From Sphingomonadaceae bacterium (GTDB taxonomy: Bacteria; Pseudomonadota; Alphaproteobacteria; Sphingomonadales; Sphingomonadaceae), in contig JANYGB010000037.1 in NCBI GenBank assembly GCA_025359445.1, positions 1 to 64,000 on the forward strand: a stretch of 64,000 bases of DNA. Reading direction: 5' to 3'. The position numbers and the translations under genes are program-made. Of this stretch, positions 18,703 through 27,434 are shown in pieces (positions within the stretch are counted from its first letter, which is position 1; every line of letters starts with the position of its first letter). The notes under the pieces are model-generated. The model was given only the letters and a program-made list of their open reading frames with translations. It did no database searches and was not told the DNA's origin.

Positions 18703-19601
18703 GGGCACTCTCCCGCGAGCAGCCCGTTAAGCCAGGTGATCACCTGTGCTTCAAGGAATATCCGGTGATCCGACCAGCTGTGATCGGTCGCGGCGTGGAC
18801 TGCGGTGATCCGCGTCCCGCCGGCTTTGCGCACCGCCGCGATCAGTGCATCGGTCTGCGGGGCGAGGCCGTCGTCGCTGCTCAGCACCAGCAGCGGGTGC
18901 AACGCCAGGCCGGGCGCTGTGCGCATGAAATCGAAATCCGAACGTCTGGCGATCAATTCATCCGTCATGATTTCGGGCGAAGTCCCGGCCAGCGTTTCGG
19001 TGTTCTCGCTGGCTTCTTTGATGATGCCGGGCCGGTCGAGCCCGGTCATTTCGCCCATGTTGACGGCCGAAATCAGCCCGACTCCGATCAGACCTTCGTC
19101 CTCGCTGCCCACCAGTGTCGATACCCATCCGCCCATCGAATGGCCCATCAGCACCATGCGCTTGGTATCGACCCCTAGTTTGGCCGCGTTGGCAGGCATC
19201 CGCAGGTAAGCGAGCACGGCTGCTGCATCCTGCGGGTTCTGGGCAAAGTGAAAGGTGCCCGGGCTGCCCCATGAGCCGCGGTAGTTGAAAGTCACCACGT
19301 TCCACCCGGCGCGGCGCACTGCTTGCGCAAGATCGAGGTTCTTCTCGTTGCCGGGCCAGCCGTGGCACAGCACCAGCGTGGGGTGCAGGCCGGGACCGGC
19401 AGCGAGGTACGCGAGACCGTTGATTTCGACCCCGCCGCTGGGGATATGGAGCACTTCTGAGCGCGGCGGATGTGCCTTGTCGGGCAGCGGGTCAGTATAG
19501 ATCGCGGTGGGAATCGCGGCCCGCCGTGCGGGCTTGGCGGAGAGCTGCGGGCCGAGCAGCGCAAGTGCGGCGGTTGCTAGGATGGCGAGTGTGCGGCGCA
19601 T
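18699..19601 (-). CDS. Alpha/beta hydrolase (secreted, peptidase-like)
   Basis: Signal peptide; LVLCHGWPGNEKNLDLAQAVRRAGWNVVTFNYRGSWGSPG; GHSMGGW nucleophile elbow. Confidence 0.85.
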   Translation of the reverse strand: MRRTLAILATAALALLGPQLSAKPARRAAIPTAIYTDPLPDKAHPPRSEVLHIPSGGVEINGLAYLAAGPGLHPTLVLCHGWPGNEKNLDLAQAVRRAGWNVVTFNYRGSWGSPGTFHFAQNPQDAAAVLAYLRMPANAAKLGVDTKRMVLMGHSMGGWVSTLVGSEDEGLIGVGLISAVNMGEMTGLDRPGIIKEASENTETLAGTSPEIMTDELIARRSDFDFMRTAPGLALHPLLVLSSDDGLAPQTDALIAAVRKAGGTRITAVHAATDHSWSDHRIFLEAQVITWLNGLLAGECP

Positions 19602-19639
19602 GGTAAGTCCCCTTTGTTTGTCGCACGCTATCGCCGCAG

Positions 19640-22600
19640 CTAGTGGAAATCACGCGATTTCGGTATGACCCGCACATCGCGCGGATGGCCATGGCGGCTG
19701 CTTGGCAAGGGGCGCTCGATATGATCGGCGCGATCGACATGATGCGGCAGCAGGTCATCGGACAAGCCGTGCAGCGCCTCGGTCGCATCGGTCAGGTGGG
19801 TGGCGATCACGTGCACCACCTCGTCATCGTATTCCACCCGCCCGCGCACTTCCATCAGCCGCGCGCCCATGATTACCTTGCGCTGCTTTTCCATCAGGTC
19901 AGGCCAGATCACGATGTTGGCGACCCCGGTCTCGTCTTCGAGCGTGATAAAGCACACCCCTTTGGCCGAACCGGGTCGCTGACGGATCAGCACTACGCCA
20001 GCCACCTGCACCCCGGCGCGGTATTTGCGTGCGCGCAGGTCAGCGGCGCGGATAAAGCCGCGTTCGGCCAGGTCGGCGCGCAGGAAGTCGAGCGGATGGG
20101 CTTTGAGGGAAAGCCGCTGGGTCTGGTAATCAGCCACCACTTCCTCGGACAGCGGCATTACCGGCAGCTGGGTGGCGGCGCGCTCGGCCCCCTGATCGCG
20201 CGCGGCGGCGGCGGCGAACAGCGGCAAGTCGGGCGCGGCGATCAGGCTGCGCGCATCCCACAGCGCCTGGCGGCGCGTGAGCCCGAGCGAACCCATGCAA
20301 TCGGCGCTGGCGAGCCGCTCGATCAACGCGGGGCTAAGCCCGGCGCGCTCCTTCAATTCGCGCACATCGCGAAAAGCCCCCGCCTCGCGCGCCGCGACAA
20401 TCCGCGCGGCGGCCGCTTCAGGAAACCCATCGACCTGGCGCAGGCCAAGGCGCAGCGCCGGTTTGTCCTCTCGCAAAGGCGCGGAGGCGCAGAGGGAAGA
20501 GTGAGAAGATTTGGTTCGCGCAGAGACCGCAGAGTTCGCAGTCTCTCTGCGCCCTTTGCGGTCTCTGCGCGAACCAACTTCTTCTTCCTTCCGCGCCTCC
20601 GTGCCTCCGGGTAAATTAATCTCCTCCAGCGTATTATCCCACTCTGAAAAATTCACATCGACGCCGCGCACCTCCACGCCATGCTCCCGCGCATCACGCA
20701 CAATCTGCGCCGGAGCATAAAACCCCATCGGCTGCGAATTGAGCAAGGCCGCGCCGAACGCTGCCGGGTAATGGCATTTGAGCCATGACGAGACATAGAC
20801 CAGCAGCGCAAAGCTCGCCGCGTGGCTTTCGGGGAAGCCGTATTCGCCAAAGCCCTTGATCTGGTTGAAGCAGCGTTCGGCGAAATCGGGATCGTAGCCG
20901 CGCTCGATCATCCGCCCGACCATCATGTCCTGCAATTCATCGACCATCCCGCGGCTGCGAAAAGTCGCCATCGCCTTGCGCAGCCGGTTGGCCTCGGCGC
21001 CGGAAAACTTCGCCGCATCCAGCGCGATCTTCATCGCCTGCTCCTGAAAGATCGGCACCCCCAGCGTGCGGCCTAGGATCGAGGTCAGCTCGTCGGGCGG
21101 GCCGTGGCTTGGCCCGGGCGCGGGGATTTCCACCGGCTCGGCCCCGCGCCGGCGCTTCAGGTAAGGGTGGACCATGTCGCCCTGGATCGGCCCGGGGCGG
21201 ACAATCGCCACCTCGATCACCAGGTCATAGAACTGGCGCGGGCGCAGCCGGGGGAGCATGTTCATCTGCGCGCGGCTTTCAACCTGAAACACCCCCAATG
21301 AATCCCCCTTGCACAGCATGTCGTAAACCGCCGGGTCTTCCTTCGGGACCGTGGCGAGCGTCAGGTCCTGCCCGTGATGCGCTCCCAGCAGCGTCAGGCA
21401 TTTGCGGATGCAGGTCAGCATCCCCAGCGCCAGCACATCGACCTTGAGTATCCCCAGCGCGTCGATATCGTCCTTGTCCCACTCGATAAAACTGCGCTCG
21501 GGCATCGCGCCGTTGCCGATCGGCACGGTCTCGCTGAGCAGGCCCTGCGTCAGGATAAACCCGCCGACGTGCTGCGACAGGTGGCGCGGCATCCCGATCA
21601 TCTGCTCGGTCAGCGCGAGCACGCGGCGCAAGTGCGGATCGGCCATATCGACCCCGGTCTCCCGCTCCACATGCGCTTCCTTGATCGAATGGCCGTGCCC
21701 ACCCCACACCGTTTTGGCGAGCGCGGTGGTGATATCCTCGCTCAGCCCCATCGCCTTGCCGACCTCGCGGATCGCCATGCGCGGGCGGTAATGGATCACC
21801 GTGGCACAGAGCCCCGCGCGGTGGCGGCCATAGCGGGCGTAGATGTACTGGATCACCTCCTCGCGCCGTTCATGCTCAAAATCGACGTCGATATCGGGCG
21901 GCTCGTTGCGGTCTTCGGAGATGAACCGGTCGAACAGCAAGGCATGACGCGCGGGATCGACCGCAGTGATCTCAAGGCAATAGCACACCGCCGAATTGGC
22001 CGCAGAGCCGCGCCCCTGGCACAGGATCGGCGGATCGCACCGCCGCGCGAAATCGACGATGTCCTTGATGGTGAGGAAATAGCGCGCGAGGGCGAGTTTG
22101 CCGATCAGCGCCAGTTCGCGCGCCAGCGTATCGCGCACACTTTCCGGAACTCCTGCAGGGTAGCGGCCCGCCGCCCCTTGCCAGGTCAGGTTTTCCAGAT
22201 GCTGCTGCGGCTCAAGCCCATCGGGGCAAGTCTCCTCGGGGTATTCATAGCGCAGTTCGTCAAGGCTGAAATTGCACGCATCAGCCACCTCGCGCGCCGC
22301 CGCCAAGGCATGCGGCCAACGCCGGAACATCCGCGCCATTTCGGCCGGGCGTTTAAGGTGCCGCTCGGCGTTGGGCTGGAGTAGCTGACCCGCAGCGGCA
22401 ACGGTAGTCTTGTGGCGGATCGCGGTCATCACATCGTGCAGCGGGCGGCGCTGCGCAGCATGGTACAGCACATCGTTCGTGGCCAGGATCGACCAGCCTT
22501 CCGCGCGCGCCAGCCCGTCCAGCCGGGCGATCCGCGCGAGGTCGTCCCCAGTGTACAGGTAGCTCGCGGCAATGTGGCGCAGCGCGGGGAACTGCTGGGC

Positions 22601-23311
22601 CAAGTGGGGGAGGAGTTGCGCGAACGGGGCAGTCAGAAAAGTCGGTTCGCGCAGAGGCGCAGAGGCGCAAAGAGGTTCTGCATCGGGCGAAGCCCCTTCA
22701 AAATTCGAGGTTGCAGCAAAGGGCATACCTGAGATTGATTCAAAAGCCTGCGGCGCAGCGCAACCCCTTTGCGCCTCTGCGCCTCTGCGCGAATCTAAAT
22801 TCACTACATTGCTTTCCACTCCAATGGTGAACTCCGCATCCAGATCCGCCGGCGGGACCAGCACCAGCTGCACCCCCTCGCTATGCGCCCCGAGCATCGC
22901 CAGCGAAATGTCGCACGCCCCCTTGTCCTGCCAGCCGCCATCAAGCGTACCCATCCGCCCGGCCGAGATCAGCGCGCAGAGCCGGCCATAGGCGGCGCGG
23001 GTTGTGGGGTAGGCGAGGAAGGTCAGCCCTTCGGTGATTTCGATCCGGGCCCCGATCACCGGGCGCAGTTTGAGCGCCTGCGCTTCGCCATGCAGCCGCA
23101 CCACTCCGGCCATGGTGTTGGCATCGGCAATCCCGATCGCGTCATAACCCAGGGCATAAGCCTGCGTGACGAGGTCAACCGCATCCGAGGCCCCGCGCAG
23201 GAACGAGAAGCACGTCGCCAGCCCCAGCTCGACGAACGCTGCGCGCGGCGGCGCATTGGTCGCTTCATCGGTAATACGGCGGCGTTCGGGGGTCAGGGCG
23301 GCTTCGGGCAT
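19640..23311 (-). CDS. dnaE2: Error-prone DNA polymerase DnaE2 (with two in-frame repeat insertions)
   Basis: PHP domain FVELGLATCFSFLRGASDAVDLV; CQGRGSAANSAVCY; PDIDVDFEHERREEVIQYIY; C-terminus HPRDVRVIPKSRDFH; start MPEAALTPERRR at 23309-23311. Confidence 0.96.
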   Translation of the reverse strand: MPEAALTPERRRITDEATNAPPRAAFVELGLATCFSFLRGASDAVDLVTQAYALGYDAIGIADANTMAGVVRLHGEAQALKLRPVIGARIEITEGLTFLAYPTTRAAYGRLCALISAGRMGTLDGGWQDKGACDISLAMLGAHSEGVQLVLVPPADLDAEFTIGVESNVVNLDSRRGAEAQRGCAAPQAFESISGMPFAATSNFEGASPDAEPLCASAPLREPTFLTAPFAQLLPHLAQQFPALRHIAASYLYTGDDLARIARLDGLARAEGWSILATNDVLYHAAQRRPLHDVMTAIRHKTTVAAAGQLLQPNAERHLKRPAEMARMFRRWPHALAAAREVADACNFSLDELRYEYPEETCPDGLEPQQHLENLTWQGAAGRYPAGVPESVRDTLARELALIGKLALARYFLTIKDIVDFARRCDPPILCQGRGSAANSAVCYCLEITAVDPARHALLFDRFISEDRNEPPDIDVDFEHERREEVIQYIYARYGRHRAGLCATVIHYRPRMAIREVGKAMGLSEDITTALAKTVWGGHGHSIKEAHVERETGVDMADPHLRRVLALTEQMIGMPRHLSQHVGGFILTQGLLSETVPIGNGAMPERSFIEWDKDDIDALGILKVDVLALGMLTCIRKCLTLLGAHHGQDLTLATVPKEDPAVYDMLCKGDSLGVFQVESRAQMNMLPRLRPRQFYDLVIEVAIVRPGPIQGDMVHPYLKRRRGAEPVEIPAPGPSHGPPDELTSILGRTLGVPIFQEQAMKIALDAAKFSGAEANRLRKAMATFRSRGMVDELQDMMVGRMIERGYDPDFAERCFNQIKGFGEYGFPESHAASFALLVYVSSWLKCHYPAAFGAALLNSQPMGFYAPAQIVRDAREHGVEVRGVDVNFSEWDNTLEEINLPGGTEARKEEEVGSRRDRKGRRETANSAVSARTKSSHSSLCASAPLREDKPALRLGLRQVDGFPEAAAARIVAAREAGAFRDVRELKERAGLSPALIERLASADCMGSLGLTRRQALWDARSLIAAPDLPLFAAAAARDQGAERAATQLPVMPLSEEVVADYQTQRLSLKAHPLDFLRADLAERGFIRAADLRARKYRAGVQVAGVVLIRQRPGSAKGVCFITLEDETGVANIVIWPDLMEKQRKVIMGARLMEVRGRVEYDDEVVHVIATHLTDATEALHGLSDDLLPHHVDRADHIERPLPSSRHGHPRDVRVIPKSRDFH
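20466..20613. repeat. Palindromic element (family B) inside dnaE2, codons ~900-948
   Basis: Perfect 21-bp inverted repeat TTGGTTCGCGCAGAGACCGCA (20511-20531) / 20557-20577, nested in outer imperfect arms. Confidence 0.85.
22646..22793. repeat. Palindromic element (family B) inside dnaE2, codons ~173-222
   Basis: 32-bp arms TTCGCGCAGAGGCGCAGAGGCGCAAAGAGGTT (22646-22677) and inverted copy (22762-22793), 31/32 matching. Confidence 0.9.
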
Positions 23312-23328
23312 TGCTTTCGAATCTAAAT

Positions 23329-23343
23329 GTTCCTTGTATGTTC
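23329..23343 (-). promoter_or_regulatory. LexA/SOS box upstream of dnaE2
   Basis: GTTC-CTTGTAT-GTTC (alphaproteobacterial GTTC-N7-GTTC), 18 bp from the dnaE2 start. Confidence 0.88.
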
Positions 23344-23460
23344 TTTTGCATTGGCAAGCGAGTCTCTTGCTGCCGCATAATGCCACCGGCTGAACGAAGG
23401 TACGGAACGCATGTCTTTCGTCTTCGTTATCCGGGCACCCCCTGAAGACGGAGAATTTCA

Positions 23461-24387
23461 ATGCCGATGATCAAGACCAAGGACGGAACCAGCCTGTACG
23501 TGAAGAGCTGGGGGACCGGTAAACCGGTGGTACTGATCCACGGCTGGCCGCTATCCGGCGACAGTTGGGATCCGATCAGCAACGTTTTGGCCGACAATGG
23601 CTATCAGGCGATTGCCTATGATCGCCGCGGATTTGGCCGGTCTGACCAGCCGTCGGAAGGCTATGATTATGATACCTTTGCCGACGATCTGGCGGCAGTG
23701 ATCGACAGCCAGGGCGGCGGGCAGGATGTCGCGCTGGTCGGCTTCTCGATGGGCGGCGGCGAGGTCGCCCGCTATCTGTCACGCCATCACGGCAAGGGTG
23801 TCAGCAAAGTTGCGCTGATCAGCTCGGTTGTGCCGTACCTGCTTCAGACCGACGACAATCCCGAAGGCGTGCCGCAAGCCACCTTCGACCAGATGACTGA
23901 AGGTATGAAGGCCGACCGCGCCAAGTTCTTCCGCGGCTTTTTCAAGGACTTTTTCGGGGTCGGCATGCTGACCAGCCCGGTCAGCGACGAGACGCTCGAC
24001 CTCGCCTGGGCAACCGCGATGCAGGCCGGGCTACGGCCCACGCTGGCTTCGGCCAAGGCTTTCGCCACCACCGACTTCCGGCCCGATCTGGCGAGCTTCA
24101 CCGTGCCCACGCTGATCATCCACGGCGCCGCTGACGTGACCGTGCCGATCGACCCGACCGGGCGTGCTCTGGCCAAGGCGGTGCCCGCCGCACATTTGAT
24201 CGAATACGACGGCGAGCCCCACGGGATATTCGCTACTCAAACCGAGCGACTGACCAACGACCTGCTGTCGTTCCTGGGTGGTAACGGCGAGCATGGTGCG
24301 TTCAACTTCGATGCAGCGCAGGCCGATGATCGGCAGGACGTGCTCGATCAGGTTACCGCCGGATCGATGTCCACCATCCCGGTGTAA
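23461..24387 (+). CDS. Alpha/beta hydrolase (chloroperoxidase/esterase-like)
   Basis: VLIHGWPLSGDSWDPISNVLADNGYQAIAYDRRGFGRSDQP; VGFSMGGGEVARYLSRH. Confidence 0.88.
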   Translation: MPMIKTKDGTSLYVKSWGTGKPVVLIHGWPLSGDSWDPISNVLADNGYQAIAYDRRGFGRSDQPSEGYDYDTFADDLAAVIDSQGGGQDVALVGFSMGGGEVARYLSRHHGKGVSKVALISSVVPYLLQTDDNPEGVPQATFDQMTEGMKADRAKFFRGFFKDFFGVGMLTSPVSDETLDLAWATAMQAGLRPTLASAKAFATTDFRPDLASFTVPTLIIHGAADVTVPIDPTGRALAKAVPAAHLIEYDGEPHGIFATQTERLTNDLLSFLGGNGEHGAFNFDAAQADDRQDVLDQVTAGSMSTIPV

Positions 24388-24390
24388 AGG

Positions 24391-26061
24391 TCAGGAACAC
24401 AATCCCTGCAAGTACCATTCGGGCGTTCCCCCACGCCCATCGGCGGCGTGGCCGTGGCGGTAGATCCAGTATCTCCGCCCGGCCGCGTCCTCGATCCGGT
24501 AGTAATCGCGCAGCCGCGCCGCGCCGCGCTCGCGCCACCATTCCGGCGCAATCCGCTCAGGCCCTTCGGCGCGCACAATTTCGTGCAAGCTCCCGCGCCA
24601 GCGAAACCGGCGCGGCAATCCGTCGGGACTGGCGTGGATCACCGCGATGAGTTCAGGCCGGTCCAGCAACTTGAGTGGACGGGCGTGGAAGGCGAGGCTT
24701 TCCTGCGCTGCGCGCCCCTGATCGAGCGGGGCGAGCCAGCGCTGGGCGCGTTCGGGCCAGTGACCTGCGACCGGCTCGGGGCGGCGTATCGCCCCTGCCC
24801 CCAATCGCACGCTCAGCCGGTCGATGCAGGCCGCCAAGCTGGTCCCATGCGCTTCGGCGGCAGCTTCGAAATCGCGCTGGCTAAGCGCGAGCGGCTCGCA
24901 CCACGACGCGGTTAGCCGGGCAAGTTCGATCCCGAACCCGGCGTCGATATCATCCAGCTTGGCCGCGAACAGCCGCGTGATGTGCGCCGCCGCGCGGGTG
25001 GCTGCGGCGAGTTCAAGCCGCCGCTGGATTACCTCGCCATCGACCTTCCACAGCGCCAGATCCAAGCGCCGCGCGCCCAGCGCCTGCCCTTCGAGCACGC
25101 GGACCATGTCATCGGCCAGATCGCCCAGTACCTGATCGAGCAAGGGGCGGTGGCGGATCGGCTCGAGCAAGCGGCGCTGGACCAGCGGCGGGGGCTGCGC
25201 GAGCACCGGCAGCAGCGGCTCGGGCACTTTGCCGGTCAACTGGTCGAGCCGCACCAAGGGATTTGCGGCGGGCGCGCGGACCGAGCGGAACCGCCGCGCC
25301 AAAGCCTCGCGCGCCACCCCCGACAGCTCGCCAATCCGCTTGAGCCCGAGCCGGCGCAGCACCAGCAAGGTTGCGGGATCGAGCCGCAGGGCGGCGACGG
25401 GGAGTTCGTGAAGCGCGCCAAGATCCTCCCCCTCTGGGGGAGGTGGGCCGCCGAAGGCGGGTCGGTGGGGGCCTGTTTGCCGCCCCAGTCCCTCTCCGTC
25501 AGCCGCTGCGCGTCTGCCACCTCCCCCAAGGGGGGAGGCTCTTGAGAGCACCGCCCGCTCCGGCCCGTAATGCGCCAAGGCCCAGGCCGCGCCGGCGGTG
25601 GGGGCAATCGCCAGCCGTGCGGCGAAGCCCCGCGCCCCCAGCCGCTCAGCCGCATCGGCCAGCAGCATCTGCTCGCCGCCGAACAGGTGCGCCACCCCGG
25701 TCACATCGACCAGCAATCCGTCAGGCGGATCGAGCGCCGACCACGGCCCCCAGCGCTGCGCCCACAGCGCAAGGCTTTCCAGCAGCGCCAGGTCGCCCGC
25801 CGGGTCGGCTGGAGCAGCGGCCAGATCGGGACACAGCGCGCGGGCATCGGTCAGCATCGTGCCGGGGCGCACCCCGGCATCGCGGGCAGCCGCGTTGACC
25901 GCAGTGATCCGCGGGCCGTGCGCGCTTTCCGAAATCAGCGCGACCGGATCGGCGCGCGGGCCTTCAGCCAGCTGCCAGCGATCGATCGCCAACCGCGCGC
26001 ACCAGATCGCCATGATGCGGCGGGCTGGCCCATTCTGCGACAAGATGGGACTGTCCGTCAT
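24391..26061 (-). CDS. imuB: ImuB, Y-family polymerase-like mutasome protein (with in-frame repeat insertion)
   Basis: LAIDRWQL...PVALISESAHGPRITAVNAAARDAGVRPGTMLTDARALCPDL; follows imuA. Confidence 0.92.
   Translation of the reverse strand: MTDSPILSQNGPARRIMAIWCARLAIDRWQLAEGPRADPVALISESAHGPRITAVNAAARDAGVRPGTMLTDARALCPDLAAAPADPAGDLALLESLALWAQRWGPWSALDPPDGLLVDVTGVAHLFGGEQMLLADAAERLGARGFAARLAIAPTAGAAWALAHYGPERAVLSRASPLGGGGRRAAADGEGLGRQTGPHRPAFGGPPPPEGEDLGALHELPVAALRLDPATLLVLRRLGLKRIGELSGVAREALARRFRSVRAPAANPLVRLDQLTGKVPEPLLPVLAQPPPLVQRRLLEPIRHRPLLDQVLGDLADDMVRVLEGQALGARRLDLALWKVDGEVIQRRLELAAATRAAAHITRLFAAKLDDIDAGFGIELARLTASWCEPLALSQRDFEAAAEAHGTSLAACIDRLSVRLGAGAIRRPEPVAGHWPERAQRWLAPLDQGRAAQESLAFHARPLKLLDRPELIAVIHASPDGLPRRFRWRGSLHEIVRAEGPERIAPEWWRERGAARLRDYYRIEDAAGRRYWIYRHGHAADGRGGTPEWYLQGLCS
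25426..25539. repeat. Palindromic element (family A-like) inside imuB
   Basis: CCTCCCCCTCTGGGGGAGGTGG (25426-25447) and inverted CCACCTCCCCCAAGGGGGGAGG (25518-25539), 20/22 matching; encodes PLGGGGRRAAADGEGLGRQTGPHRPAFGGPPPPEGE. Confidence 0.85.
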
Positions 26062-26719
26062 CGCGCAAAATCCATTCTCCGGGAGGGTGACTGCGCGCGC
26101 GGAACAGGTCCGCGTGCCACGCGGGCGCACCGGGCGCGGCGGGGTTCCAGCGCGGCGGGAGTGAGGGCGCAGCGGCTATCTGCCAGCGCTGGCGCGCCGA
26201 AGACAGATCGCGCGCGGCATCGAGCCGGACCAGCCACAGCGGCACCCCATGCACTTCGGCGACCAGGCTGAGCCGGCGCGAGGCGGTGAATGACAGCGCC
26301 TTGGGATTGCCTGCCACCTCGCCAATCACGAACGCGAGGTCGCGGCAGCGCAGCCCTTCCTCCAGCGCAAACAGCGCGTCTTCCGGGCTCTTCGCGGCGA
26401 CATGAAGCAAGCGGTGGCGCAAAGACGCAGGCAGACCCGGGCGATAGGGCCGCCCGCTCAGCCGCAGCGCCGCCGCATCCTGCACCCACAGCCACGGGCG
26501 CTGATCGTCCTGCCCGGCTTGATCCAGCGCAAAGGCCAGCGCCAACCCCGCTCCGCTTGCCTCACGCGAGGAGGCGAACAGTTCGGCGTGGCGTACTTCC
26601 CCGGCGCCCGGACGCGGCAGCGGCTTGCTGCCGGACGCAGGGGTTCTTTTGGCTGAGGCAAGCCCGCTCCACCACGCCGTTTCACGGCCCGGTTTTTGTT
26701 CCAAAGGTGCCAGGTCCAT
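25964..26719 (-). CDS. imuA: ImuA, SulA/RecA-like mutasome accessory protein
   Basis: ASGAGLALAFALDQAGQDDQRPWLWVQD...; directly upstream of imuB, with SOS box; GTG at 26731 possible alternative start. Confidence 0.85.
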   Translation of the reverse strand: MDLAPLEQKPGRETAWWSGLASAKRTPASGSKPLPRPGAGEVRHAELFASSREASGAGLALAFALDQAGQDDQRPWLWVQDAAALRLSGRPYRPGLPASLRHRLLHVAAKSPEDALFALEEGLRCRDLAFVIGEVAGNPKALSFTASRRLSLVAEVHGVPLWLVRLDAARDLSSARQRWQIAAAPSLPPRWNPAAPGAPAWHADLFRARSHPPGEWILRDDGQSHLVAEWASPPHHGDLVRAVGDRSLAAG

Positions 26720-26737
26720 CTGCAGAATCACTCCAAT

Positions 26738-26752
26738 GTTCTATTTATGTTC
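26738..26752 (-). promoter_or_regulatory. LexA/SOS box upstream of imuAB
   Basis: GTTC-TATTTAT-GTTC. Confidence 0.88.
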
Positions 26753-26877
26753 TCATAACGCTCGATCTGCAATCTGGTTTCGCGATTCCTCCCCGGCTGA
26801 ATTGCCAAGGCCCGCCGCAATCGCGGAACCGGGCGCTTCGCCGAACGTTGACCGGGTACCCATTCAGGAGTCAGATC

Positions 26878-27354
26878 ATGAAGTACGACCAAGGCCACCC
26901 CGAGGAACTGAAGGAAAAATTCTGGAAGACGCTGAGCGATTCACCGATCGTGATGCTCCAGCTCGATGCCGATGCTGACAGCGCAGCGCCGATGACCGCA
27001 CAGCTCGACAAGGATGCCCATCACGCGATCTGGTTCTTCACCGGCCACGACAACCGCTTTGCCGCGCAGGGCCCGGCCACCGTCACTTACAGCAGCAAGG
27101 GCCACGATTTGTTTGCACGGTTTGCCGGTACCCTCACCGAGGAAACCGATACGGCATGCAAGGACGCGCTGTGGAACAACTTCGTCGCGGCGTGGTTCCC
27201 CGAAGGCAAGGCCAGCGCGCTGTTGCTGCGGATGGACCTGGGCGAGGCATCAATCTGGTCCAGCGAAATGGGCACGATCAACACTGCCAAGATGATGCTC
27301 GGCATGAACGTGCGCGATGACATGAAGGGCGGCTATGCCGAAGTGACGCTGTAA
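26878..27354 (+). CDS. Pyridoxamine 5'-phosphate oxidase family general stress protein
   Basis: MKYDQGHPEELKEKFWKTLSDSPIVMLQLDADADSAAPMTAQLDKDAHHAIWFFTGHDNR. Confidence 0.88.
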   Translation: MKYDQGHPEELKEKFWKTLSDSPIVMLQLDADADSAAPMTAQLDKDAHHAIWFFTGHDNRFAAQGPATVTYSSKGHDLFARFAGTLTEETDTACKDALWNNFVAAWFPEGKASALLLRMDLGEASIWSSEMGTINTAKMMLGMNVRDDMKGGYAEVTL

Positions 27355-27378
27355 GCTGACGCCAATCCGCTCCAAACA

Positions 27379-27414
27379 AAACGGGCCGCCCCGGCAGGGA
27401 CGGCCCGTTTTTGT
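27379..27414. terminator. Rho-independent terminator between convergent genes
   Basis: AAACGGGCCG ... CGGCCCGTTTTTG stem plus T-run. Confidence 0.8.
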
Positions 27415-27434
27415 TACGCCATTAGCCCAGCGGC

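Noticed and set aside
21374-22384. 336-aa plus-strand ORF antisense to dnaE2
   Set aside because: Same reason; DnaE2 motifs on the minus strand are diagnostic.
20466-22793. CRISPR array interpretation of the repeats inside dnaE2
   Set aside because: Only paired inverted arms with no regularly spaced direct repeats and no cas genes; they fit palindromic elements instead.
23312-23461. N-terminal extension of the listed dnaE2 ORF (1273 aa)
   Set aside because: The region contains the SOS box and has no DnaE2 similarity by eye; start at 23311 (MPEAAL) is more plausible.
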